64,000 nucleotides of DNA from Rhea pennata (Eukaryota > Chordata > Aves > Rheiformes > Rheidae). The position numbers and the translations under genes are program-made. The notes beneath the pieces were generated by a model. The model was not told where the DNA came from and did no database searches. It worked only from the letters and a program-made list of their open reading frames with translations. Shown here one piece after another: positions 53,833 through 64,000 of this stretch; the first letter of the stretch is position 1; every line of letters begins with the position of its first letter. Location of the stretch: assembly GCF_028389875.1 (NCBI RefSeq), contig NC_084671.1:27683083-27747082 (forward strand). The letters are read 5' to 3'.

Positions 53833-56800
53833 GGTAATGAGGCGCTTCAGTTCAGGCACCATTTCACACACATGTTCCTCGTACCATTTACCTCTATTAG
53901 AAATAATAACCCTCAGTTTTGGGCCTGAAGTGAAATGGCCTTTTCTATTCTTCCAATTATGGTGTTGTATTTGCAATAGTTTGACCCATTTTGTCTACTC
54001 CTGATGCTGTTCTGGGCCCAGCTGTGTGGCTGAATTATACTTAAAAACTAGTGCTGACCCTCACCCGATACCACATTCCCATCTGTTCCCTGGAGGCACC
54101 AAGCTTCTCCCCAGCTACACTATTAAATCACCGTCCTCACTTGGTGACTGGTATTTTATGATTGTTTTGCTTGTTTCTATTGTTGACTGCCCTGGATGCT
54201 CTCAGGAGAAAACAGCTACAAGGAAGACAGTGCAATATGTCACGCAACAGAATACATGGAATCAGGGACAAACCCCATGTATCAACAGCCGTGATTTATG
54301 GCACAAGACAGGGAACTCACTGAGCAGAGCCGTGCTGGCTTTAACAGGGTGCTTTTGCAAGTAGGTACTAACACATGAGAGGTTGCCAGGAATGAACGTG
54401 ATCAGCTCTCTGCTGGCGTTGTCCACACTCAGGCTCTTAATGAAAATCATAGCATGGCCTTCCCCTCCTTGCAAGACATGCTGGTGTATTTTGAATTAAC
54501 TTGAGCGAGTGCTATGGAATTCGACTGCACACGGCTGTAGCTGCCACAGAGCAGCTGATGGTGGCTTGTGAGGCCAAGACCTTTGTACTGGCTGTTCCCA
54601 TAATGTTGGATCTCCTCCTAGGGCAGCTCCATGAAGTTGTTTTGGGTGATCCCTTTTCACCTGTCCTTGACAAACTAACATGTCATGTTATTCAGAGGTT
54701 TATTTTACAGTTTAAACGGCCTTGAAGTGCTGTCTTCATGATGGCACAAGATAGCGCTGTGCATCAACATAACCAAGAAACTGGGGAGATCCATGGTCAT
54801 CCCCAATTCCTGGGGGAATTTATTGTGTTTTGGTCATTGGATGAGCCATGAGTGTGGCTGCTCAGCAGTCCTTGACCATGGGTCATCACAAAGCCAAGGA
54901 CCATCTGATGCAAAAGTTATGGGAGGCCACTAGGAGAAGCCAGAGGAGGGCTTAATGTATTGACTGAGATTTCCTCAGCACCTGTGCTGTGTTGTCTAAT
55001 GTAGGAGGAGATGCCTCCTCATGCAGGTATCATTATTGATACAAAGAAAAATTGAATGTTACTTCGACAAAATGTAGGAAAAATGTTGTCAGCTGGTATT
55101 TACATCCCTCAGACATTTACAATATGCTATTTTGCATATTTATAAAACTTAATTCCTGGCACTTTGCCTCACAGGTGTGAGTCAGGCAAAAAGAGGAGGA
55201 AAAACTACCTAAATCAGATTGTGACTTTTCGCTGGTAGCTCGTACGCACCACTCTTCCTTGGATGAATGCTGAGCACAGAGGTGGGATTTTCCCCTTGTC
55301 TCGGCATGTTGGCTTTCTCCCCGCACTCGGTTCCAAGGAGGAGAAGGGGGCAGGGCACTGGAGAGGTGGGAAATCCCTCATAGCATCTTCCCCATGACAT
55401 GAGAGCTTCCATCATCATTACAAGCCAGGTTCTGGCTTCCTGCATCAAAGCAGGAGGCCACACGAACAAAGCATGCTAGAGGACACTAGCCCTTAGAAGA
55501 TGAAAGAGAAAGAACCTTGAATCTGGCTCTCCAAAGGACTCACCTCAAGCCTTCTCAAATCAATGGAAAGTCTCTCTTTGATTTTGCTGGATTTTGGATC
55601 TAGCCCTGAATTAGTGCAAGTTTAGGCCAATGTTCTTTGAAGTAATCAATCCTCACTGCTTCTACCACCCCAAACTGCGCACAGAATAAAGATGTGAAGA
55701 ATCAGATCCTCAGCTGATGTAAATCAATATAGATCTACCATAGTCAATGAAGTTAAACTTACAACCAGCAGGGGAGGTAACCCAAAATGCTGCTTGTTGG
55801 AGCAAAAGAAATTTCTGCAGTAATTAGATCTGGAGCGTGATTACCCAAAGGGAAACGAAAAACAAATGTGGGTGACAGATATTTCCAGGATAACTGCAGT
55901 TATTAATGTTTTTCTCTACCAGTGACAGGCACAAGGGATTAGCATTGCCTTAAAAAGTCTGGTTTACTGTGGGAAAAAAACGAGGGCTGGAAATGAAGCA
56001 AGTAGAAGGCCATATGCTGTTCGGTGTGCTTGTGAGGTCCTGAGAGGATAGCTTTAGCCAAAACAACAAAAGGCAAATATGTGAGGCATATGTGAGGAGA
56101 AACATGAACCTGTTGCTTGTAAGTTTTCTTTTAAAAAGGGGGAAAAAAAAAAAGAAAAAAGCAAACCCAAATTAGGAACCTGTTATTCTCACCAGCAGGT
56201 AGTGCACAGCATCCCTCCAGACTTAATGAAACTATTCTGAGGGCCCAGCCACTGCTAAGCCTGCTGCTTGCCTTCCCTACCAGGGTGGGTTGAATTAGTT
56301 GGGTACGTAGCATGAAATAACAGCCTGAAGCACCGCTCTTTCATTCGGGAGCCTTTCCCTTGGCATTTGTTGCAAGAGGCCTTGTCTTTCCCAGCAAGGG
56401 AATGGTGGAAAAGGCCCAGGAAGAGCTCAGCATTCAAATGAGCTGGCCGGTGGCCGTGCTGCACAGCTTGGGCAAGTAAACAGGAGTTCAATGCATGAAT
56501 AAACACATACTTGAGAGCTGTGTGTGGGCTGCTGAGGCTATGGGAATAGCACGGGCTAAACCACCCTACGGCTTGCTTTTGGGTGTGCACGCTTGTGAAT
56601 GTCTCTCTCCGCTCATCAGTATGGCTGGCTACTGAAAAGCCTGAGTGCTGAAAAAAACCCATATCCTTCTTTAATAAAAAGTTTGGAAGCCAGTGGGATT
56701 AAAAAAACAACATAGGCTAGTCCTTAAAAGTGCATGGATATTTTTTCTGTTCAATTTAAAGACTGCTGGCACTTGGGGCAGGGGGTGGGGGGTGACAAGA

Positions 56801-57839
56801 TTAATTCCTCAAATGCACATTTGCCAGGAATTTGGAGAAAACAGAGAGATTATTTATTTGGAGAAGCTGGAGTCAGCCCTGATTCCGTGCAGCACTACTG
56901 GATGCCAGCAATGGCTTGGGCAGCTCGGGACAGGGTCCATCAAGCCTACGGCCTTGGCTCTGACAGCAGCCAGATGCTTCAGGGAAAGTGGATGAACTTC
57001 ATCGTAGCCAGACAACCTACCTCAGGGCAGTTTGTTTCTGGAAGTTAAGTTCAAAATCAGACATCTATTAGCGCATTCAAAATACATGGCACCATCAGGG
57101 GTCTTAACCACGAGCAGTCTTACTTGCTGAAATGTCACTTACATCTTCATTTCTTCTATGGATTTGATATAATGGGCAGCTCCTCAGCTGGGGTAAATAC
57201 ATGTGGCTCTGCTGAAGTAGATCTAACTCATGCTTGAAGTATAAGGAAAGCTCTCTGCAAAGATCTGCCCTTTGGACTGCAAGCTGTGAAGTATCCCACC
57301 AGCACTCCTTGGAGAACCCATCTCCTGGCTGAGCTCCTGCCACATTTCCAGGCAATGTCAGCATTCCAGGTGCTGGCCCTTCCCCAGGATCTCCCTTGCT
57401 GTACACAAATGAAGGTAATTTTAGAAACAGGACAGAAAAAAACAGATCCTTGTGAGCTGGGGCAAGTTTTCCTGGTAAGGCAGGGTGGCCTGGTGTTTTT
57501 AGACAGTGGTATCAAGCGCTGAAAAGGGCCAGTCTAAGAAGTTGGGGAACTGTATTGCCAGTGTGGCATAAACTTCAGCTCTTAAGTGGCTTTTGAGAGG
57601 ACCCAGATGTTGGTCTCAGGGCCTGAAAAAGACACCGAGGCTGGGAAATGAGTTTAAGGCCAAAAGATACCAAACCACAAAGGATGCTGGTTGAGAACTG
57701 CTGCAACTCTGAATTGTTGTGGCCCTCCTTTTTGGCCTCACATCCCCAAAAAACTACCAAACCCACAAAATGTTTTTGGTTTTTAGTAAAAAACATGAAA
57801 AAAAGAGAAAAATGAACCTTTCATTTAAATAAAATAAAT
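53833..57839. other. unique DNA, nothing recognised
   Basis: Four kb without a supported gene, repeat family or strong motif cluster. The largest frames (54026-54364 plus, 56255-56662 minus, 56693-57048 plus in two registers) have no recognisable content. An A-rich tract lies at 56139-56160, and a GGGGCAGGGGGTGGGGGGTG G-rich run near 56774-56795. Confidence 0.5.
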
Positions 57840-58260
57840 TTAACTTCCACAAAAAACTCAATTTTACTCACTGGAGTCAACAAAAGCCTTCCCAGTTTCC
57901 ATTTGCAAGTCTGGAGATCTCATCCGCAGGCTCTCCATACCCCAAGAGACAGAGGAAGAAAGCTCACAGACAGCTGCAAAGACAGATCCCAGGTAGGAGC
58001 TGCTGGATCTCTTCCCATGAGAAAGTTGCATATTTATTTAAAGGAAGGACTGAATTCCACCAGACACAGCGAAATGTCAAAACATTCCTTGAGGAGGAAG
58101 AGGAATGAATAAAATTGTCTTTGGAGTTGGTGCATAATGAATAAATTATAACCTGGGCAGAGCAAAAGTCATAATAAAGCAAGTTAATGCAAAGCACCGC
58201 TAAATCACCATTTGCAGATGGGAATGGCACTTAATTCTTTGTCCAAAGGGTATTTAAGTG
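57840..58260. promoter_or_regulatory. candidate conserved noncoding element
   Basis: Contains AAGTTGCATATTTATTTAAA (58022-58041), GTGCATAATGAATAAATTATAACC, CATAATAAAGCAAGTTAATG and GCTAAATCACC. Homeodomain and octamer-like cores in unique DNA. Motif evidence only. Confidence 0.33.
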
Positions 58261-59199
58261 GATAGTGTAGCCTGAGCACTCATAGGGCAGGGAACAAAGA
58301 CAAATATAACTGAAGTGAATCTATGCTTTTAAGGGATTCATTGCCATATTGGTCTCTCTATATATGTATTTCCTAAAAGAAACAGCTCAAACAGGAGAGA
58401 CTGGTGTTGCAGGTGCCAATTCCCATCTGCAGTACAAGGAACTATTAAAGCAAATTTACGCTTGAAACCTCGATTTTGGATGGCTGGAGTTAGATGCATG
58501 AACGCCCTCCTGAGTGCTGTGTGAGTGACCTGCAGAGAAAGCACAGGGACGTGATGAATTCAAGTCTTTGAAAATTCCCCTTTGAAACTATTTGAGAACC
58601 ACTTTCCGACATTCTGGGGAGGACAGCAGCATTTAGACTTTGTTTTCAAGAAAATCACAACTGCAAGCCACTTAGAATTAAATTTTACTGCAGTATAGAC
58701 CTGTATATTCCCTTCAGCTGCTGCTATAGTTTATTGTCTCTTTGCTCAACACAAACAGGAGGTAACCTTGATGGGCAAAGTAGTTCTGTTCAGAGTTGGC
58801 CAAGACTTACCCATTTCATAATGTTAACAAAATGCTGAAATTGGAAAGAAAAACAAAGACTCAGAAACTTCTCCTAAAATTATCCCCCTCACTATTCTAT
58901 GTCAGCTTCAGAATTAGCTGAATTCTTAAAGAAGTGTCTAATACTGAAAAGACAGTGGAGAATGGATGATTCCCCCCCCTCCCCACTAAGTATTTCTCTC
59001 TTTTTTTTGCTTCATTTTAGGTTCCTCACATTGTAGCCACTTCAAAGTCTCTATCCAAACTACTAGACTGCACACTGTAAACAACCAACAGCCCTGGGCA
59101 GCTTCCAAGTACAATTGCAACAAACGAGTTAAAATTAAAAGAACATGTGAAAACCAGAACTATCTTCCAACCTCGACCAAAGCCAGGTTGCTTTCAACG
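58261..59199. other. unique DNA, nothing recognised
   Basis: AT-rich in places (58640-58760) but no coherent motif cluster, gene or repeat. A C-run lies at 58973-58979 and a T-run at 59001-59009. Confidence 0.5.
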
Positions 59200-59650
59200 T
59201 CCAAATTAGGTCCTAATATTTACCGAGTTGCCTGTATGCAGTCCACAGACCGCAAAGGCTCCGTGGGTTTCTTTGGTGGGTCCTGCGGGAGTAAAATCAC
59301 TGCACGGGAGTCTGTGTCTCCACTGGAAATGTGTTTTGGTGTGTGCAAACCCGAAGATGGCCTGCTAACTGCTACTTGCATTTTTTCACATTCACGGAGC
59401 TCCATGATTGACAGTGCTACACCTTCGATCATAAAAAAGGATGAATTAAAAAAAAAGAGAGAGAGAGAAATCACAATGAATTCATCTTTCAGCGTGGCAC
59501 TAGTACAATTCCGGTCCTGTACCTCTCCTTTAGCGGTGAAAAACACCTCCTCTCTCCAATGATCATCCAGTGTCTCGACCCTGTCAAGCGCCGCAGGTCT
59601 ACAGCGAGCGGAAAAAGTGACAGTGACAAGAGGAGCCAGGAACGGCATGA
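59200..59650. promoter_or_regulatory. candidate conserved noncoding element
   Basis: Unique DNA retaining CpGs (TTTACCGAGTTGCC, GACCGCAAAGGC, CTGCGGGAGTAAAATCAC, ACAATTCCGGTCC, TTTAGCGGTG, GTCTCGACCC, AGCGCCGCAG) with ATTGACAG (59406-59413, TALE-type), TGATCATCC and GATCATAAAAAAGG. The two opposed frames 59188-59562 (plus, 124 codons) and 59220-59648 (minus, 142 codons) share nearly all their bases and neither has a recognisable product. An A/GA tract at about 59448-59468 interrupts it. Confidence 0.38.
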
Positions 59651-60619
59651 ATTAGCCCCCTGAAGAGAGGAGATGAAGGAAAAGAGAGCAGAGCAGGAGG
59701 GAACGAAAAGATTTAAAAGACGGAAGGAGAAGAAGGGAGAAACTCGACTTCATACACCTATAAATTACTAATGACACAATATTCCCGAAAGCTGCTCTCC
59801 TCCTCCTCCTCCTCCTCCTAGGAAAAGAAAATAGAAAAAAATGGTGTAAGGTTCCTATTAGCTTAAGGTGAGGAATAACTGCTCTTTCTGCTCTAAGGGA
59901 CTTGGGTAACTGGGGTTTAACAGACTTCACACGTCTTGGTGGGAGGAAGTCAAATGTTGTCTCTGGATTCTTCTTACATTTCATTTTCCTACGGGATGCA
60001 CTACCTGTGGATGGGGAAGTTTTAGCTGGAGGAGCTTGGGAAATCTCCAGAAACCTTCCTCCAGCCTTGAGGAGAGGGAGAAACAAGGCTCTGACAAACT
60101 GGTTTTGCTGACCAAGCCTTTTTAGGCTGGGCAGCAGAGACTGATAGGATCACTTCCACTTCTAATGTAAAGTTAGAGGGACCTGGTCTTCCAAATCCTC
60201 CAGTATTTTTCAGGCCTTCATATCTTGTTTGTAAGATCTGCAGCTTGGGTGACTCTGCTTTTACCGCGCTAAAGCAGAATAAGCTTATAGGGTACTTGAT
60301 TTTTTTTTTCCACTAAAAGCTCTGGATTCAATTTATAATGTAATAAACCTATTTTACTTCCTGAGGTTGATCCCAGATCTGCCCTGTGCTGCTCAGGTCA
60401 AAGGAAGCTTTATGTCTGAACCCAAACCCTTCCTTGGTCAAGATTTACAAACAAAACAAAATATGACGGAAGAGAGGTTGGCACTTCCAAAGCTGCTCTG
60501 AAAGTGCTCCCGCAAGCAGAAATGGTCGCACAAGAATTATTCCCCCGCACCAAAACCCAGGCCACCAGCCTTGCCCCATCTGTCAGCTCAGCTTCTGGTG
60601 CTGAACAAATCTCACTCAC
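59651..60619. other. unique DNA with a (TCC)n tract
   Basis: Purine-rich 59655-59745, then the trinucleotide tract listed separately. The minus frame 59652-60086 runs through that tract as arginine codons. T-run at 60300-60310. No gene. Confidence 0.5.
59796..59819. repeat. (TCC)n microsatellite
   Basis: Eight TCC-type units, encoding an Arg run in the minus-strand frame across it. Confidence 0.93.
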
Positions 60620-60960
60620 GGTTGTAGCAGATTGAGCAAACGCTGTTCAAGAGCTATAATACAAGACGCCCCTTTGAAATGAGAGCTGAACCATTCTCTA
60701 TTTCAAGATTGACGGGGTGTAAGGAGGAGATAAACACTGACGAAGCTACCAGTGACGCTGGAGAAAGGACAGGCCAGTGACACACCAGCATCAGGCTGCC
60801 GGGATGAGACAACGCACCAGTCATAGGCAGCACTGAATGACTGCTTCCTAAGAGGTGGAGAAAAGCCTCCCCTGACTTCAGGCACTCAGCAGCATTAATG
60901 AAATAAGAACTATTTAAGAAACTCCCAATTAGAAAAAACAGTTCTGTCTGCGGGGCAGAG
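60620..60960. promoter_or_regulatory. weak candidate noncoding element
   Basis: GGTTGTAGCAGATTGAGCAA, GCTATAATACAAGACGCCCC, TCAAGATTGACGGGGTG and CAGCATTAATGAAATAAG give a few AT-core motifs with scattered CpGs. Less dense than other candidates; listed for completeness. Confidence 0.25.
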
Positions 60961-61091
60961 CAGCTGGGTTTGCTCTTTGTCCCTTCTATTTAAAAGTGGT
61001 TTTGGCAAAAATGCTACAGAGAAAGCTCTCAAAGGCATTTGGCAGCCTCTGCAAGTCAACGAGGGCTGAACATCTCAGAGGTGCCTTCATG

Positions 61092-61122
61092 CTTGATCCT
61101 GCCTTTAGAGGGCAGGATCAAG
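61092..61122. repeat. inverted repeat, perfect 12-bp arms, 7-nt loop
   Basis: CTTGATCCTGCC (61092-61103) and GGCAGGATCAAG (61111-61122) are perfect reverse complements around TTTAGAG. A stable hairpin if transcribed. It lies inside plus-strand frames at 60996-61317 that have no recognisable product. Confidence 0.96.
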
Positions 61123-61979
61123 GCTGCCTTGTCCACTCGTCTGGTCAAAACACGAATGCCTTGCGACGCGGACACCTCCATCTGCAGTGTGCTTCATCAG
61201 GTCCTTCTGGGAAGGAGTCACCATCTGCCCTTGGATCCTGCCCCAAGGGACCTGCCGCAGGGATGCAGTGAAGCTGCCACAGCAGGCAGCTGCCTACATG
61301 AGGAGATGAGCAGATGATGGCCACTGCACTTGCACTAATTGGACTAGTCTTGGCTTAATATCTTCTGAGCAAAACAGTGGTAGCAGAAATTCAGGGGTTA
61401 AGTCACAGCCAGAATATATTTTTCCCAGAGTGCTAACTTGGGAGTAATGCTGTATCTTTCAGGATTTTTTCACTCCAAACCGCATTTGGGGAAAACTCCT
61501 TCTCCCTCAAAATTTCAGCAGCTTTGAGTGTTTTCTTCTGGAAACAATGTAAATCTTCTGATGGACAAAAGTGGGGGAATCATCAGAAAGAGAGAAAATG
61601 GTAGGAACAAGGAGAATACATTTCTCTGCTTTCTGGTTTTTAACATCTTCTAACTTTTGCAAGCCACCTTAACACCTGTAAGTTGAAGTATTAATTTTAG
61701 AAGAGAGAAAATGTTCTCCCTCTCCACCCCCTCTGCCCCCAGTCTTTTTCTCACACATTTTTCACTAATAGAAAGAGCAGAATAATCTCATTTGACGTTT
61801 TGGGATATATTCCCTGCAGGAACTGTAGAAATGCCACCTGCTACCTGCATGCTAGATTTGATCACAAATCAACAGCACCCAGTGCTACACAAAATCTCTT
61901 GATATGTTAATGGCCAAGGAATGCCTGTCCACCAATGACAATATATCCTAAACTGCACAGACTGTGTTTTTCTATAAAT
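61123..61979. other. unique DNA, nothing recognised
   Basis: No gene, repeat or dense motif cluster. Pyrimidine-rich around 61715-61745. Confidence 0.55.
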
Positions 61980-62090
61980 GCCAAATGATCCCTCACTATT
62001 TATATCACTCTACGTGGTACCTCCCTAATTACAAGAATCCAAATCATTAATTTGTAATCATAATATTCAGTCAAAGGTACTGCAAAACCT
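61980..62090. promoter_or_regulatory. short AT-rich candidate element
   Basis: CACTATTTATATCACTCTAC, CCTAATTACAAG and AATCATTAATTTGTAATCAT (62042-62061) pack several ATTA/ATCA cores into 100 bp, with a partly palindromic ATTAATTTGTAAT. Weak on its own. Confidence 0.28.
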
Positions 62091-64000
62091 TGCATTTCAG
62101 CCTTGGCTCTCTTGCAAGTGCAAAATTACCCGTAGGAAAGGCATTTAGCTTCTCCGTGCCCTGGCTGCACTTCGTTCAGATGCCCAAGTGAAGAGACGTG
62201 TTCACCTCTGTCTCTTCACTACCTACCGACATTGTCTGCTGTCACCGAATCAACCGAAGGCTCATAGCTCAACTCTTCTGCTGAACATCGCTGCCAAAAA
62301 ACAAGCTGGGAGAATCTGAGTATTTGTGAAATTCAGGAAATGAAATTCTTGAATTTCGCTGGGAACTGAGCAGAATTTCAGCCACAAGCTCTTCCTGGCT
62401 TTCAGCACCCCATCATTCGCAGAGAGGTCCTTTAAGCACTGCAATGGAGCCTGCAGATCAGTTCTTTGAGGGTTGTGGGTTTTCCCAACAACAGCTCCAG
62501 AAGTCCTGCAGTCTCTAATGGTGTTGGTATAAATACTAACGCCATTTCCCAATTGAATCAAAAAGACACTGGAATTGGGAGAAAAGACTACACTGGACCT
62601 TGCACAAGGCTCTGTAATCTGATCCCAGTGAGGTCTTCCTCTGGCCTATGGCAACCTTACTGGTGAACTACTAGGCACCTCTTGATGTTCCAACAAAACC
62701 AAGAATGACAGGGAGGCACTTTTGGCTGAACTGGTGCTGAAAGATCATTTTGAAGACCTCCTGAAGGTCTAGAGATCTCCTTCATCTCCTTTTCTTTCAG
62801 GCATTCTTCCTGATCAGTGCTCACAAATAAATAAAAAAAGAGGACAAATTCACAGCTAGATACAGTGCCAAGAAGGATGCTAGTGCATCAGTGAATGTGC
62901 CAATGAAGAAACACTCGGGATTTCTATCTTTCCAGTAGCTTCTCTATCTGCCAGCGTGGCCCTAAGAGACAGGAACCTGCTTAATCTACCTACTACACCA
63001 CTTAAAACAGCGGGTTCTGCTCCGCACTTTGATGGGTTGCTTTGCTTTCCAGAAATCAGAGGTCAAACGCTTGGGTAATCCCCCAACTCTCACGCTAAGC
63101 TACACAGCTACACTAGCAGCAAAACCTCTGAGTTCATTGGCAGGTTGCTCTTTCCCCAGTTAGCTACCCACACTGAGTCCTGTGGTGTCTGTACCCAGAG
63201 TAGGTTACTGTACTGCAGGGGGCAATTTTGTGCTATTTTGTTCAAGTCAAGTGACCTCAACTTCTCTGCTCAGTGCTGTATGGCTGGAAGAAGATTGGGT
63301 TCAACATCTACAGGGAAAATAAATGAATTGGGAAATGTTGGATTAAGCCCCAGTTCCAAACCTGGGAAACACAATTACACTCTCTCTGCAAGCACTGAGT
63401 AGCACAGTCCTGTCTGGAAGCAAAGAAATGTTATTTCTGTGTCCATGAGGGACAACAAAGTGATAAAAAAACGCCCTTAAGGAAGGTGTCTCAATGTCCA
63501 GGGCTCATCTAACAGTGGCAGAGGAGCATCTTGACCATCTCTTGTGTCAAGCTGTGTTATAAACAGTGTTAGACCCACTTACAAATCCTGAAAGCTTCCA
63601 CGTGATTACGTGAGCAAATACTTGCTATGGAACTGCTGTTAGTCATTATTTGCAGTTCACTTTCTCTTATTTGTTCACTGTCTTCTAAACAATAATAAAA
63701 AGAAGGTAAGCCAGGATGACAATGCACTGTGTTCACATCCAGGAGCAGAAATGATGCCTGTTTTTTTCCATCAAACTCCTCAGCTAGGCACAGGCAGCCG
63801 AATGCTCTGCAGTTCCCAAGGAAATGCTGCAGCAGAGTCCATTTGCACAGAGGAAGAGTTTGGTCCCTGGCCTGGAGTTGTGCTGGGATTGCCATGGCAC
63901 TGAAGGGTGCTTAGCACCCACCCCTGGCCTTTCTCTGCTTGTGCGCAGCACTGTTCTGGATTTACACACCTGGGCAGAGATGCAGACTGGCTCCCTGTTT
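62091..64000. other. unique DNA, nothing recognised
   Basis: No supported gene. Frames at 62262-62561 (minus), 63145-63402 (plus) and 63569-63895 (minus) have no recognisable product. 62136-62165 (GGCATTTAGCTTCTCCGTGC region) faintly recalls a MIR core but is too short. 63210-63228 has a CTGCAGGGGGCA string resembling part of a CTCF site. Confidence 0.5.

Noticed and set aside
62136..62165. MIR core near GGCATTTAGCTTCTCCGTGC
   Set aside because: The match is about 20 bases and stops abruptly, within what chance would give.
63205..63230. CTCF binding site around CTGCAGGGGGCA
   Set aside because: Only the GGGGGCA part fits the motif; a full matrix score would be needed.

Overview
The window looks like sauropsid nuclear DNA, most likely avian. 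The clearest evidence is three CR1 LINE 3' ends (2912-3100 minus, 43570-43735 plus, 47645-47810 plus) carrying the family's terminal block and, in the best copies, its tandem ATTCTGTG-type end. Older CR1 pieces lie at about 836-1370 (minus), 11600-12215 (plus) and tentatively 30853-30925 (minus). Recognisable repeats are sparse, there are no L1 or Alu-like elements, and microsatellites and homopolymers are short, all of which fits a bird. A turtle or crocodilian cannot be excluded from sequence alone.

I found no protein-coding gene, exon, tRNA, rRNA or named microRNA that I can support. Open frames are short, on both strands, without recognisable domains, and behave like chance frames. The longest (48977-49537, 186 residues) sits in AT-rich putative regulatory DNA. 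I read the window as intergenic or deep intronic.

Layout. 1-16 kb: mostly featureless DNA with CR1 remnants and microsatellites. 16-29 kb: more featureless DNA, broken by islands that look like conserved noncoding elements (16.25-16.53, 18.64-18.90, 22.38-22.70, 25.32-25.64, 28.20-28.83 kb). 29-33 kb: a 31-bp minisatellite, a GC-rich patch, a long AT-rich homeodomain-motif-dense element (29.69-30.39 kb) ending in a small CpG cluster, and another candidate element at 32.15-32.53 kb. 33-40 kb: mostly featureless, with one odd minus-strand open stretch (35.2-35.6 kb) and a candidate element at 36.37-36.61 kb. 40.6-42.3 kb: candidate elements leading into a true CpG island (about 41.81-42.34 kb; roughly 50 CpG in 420 bp by hand count). 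42.4-48 kb: simple repeats, two CR1 copies and an AT-rich candidate element. 48.1-52.7 kb: the densest run of candidate regulatory DNA. 53-64 kb: largely featureless, with weaker candidates at 57.84-58.26, 59.20-59.65, 60.62-60.96 and 61.98-62.09 kb.

The best overall interpretation, which is inference, is part of the regulatory landscape of a developmental gene lying outside the window, with one CpG island that could be the promoter of an unannotated transcript. Conservation cannot be measured here, so every candidate element rests on composition and motif content alone. I did not find a new enzymatic, defence or mobile system.
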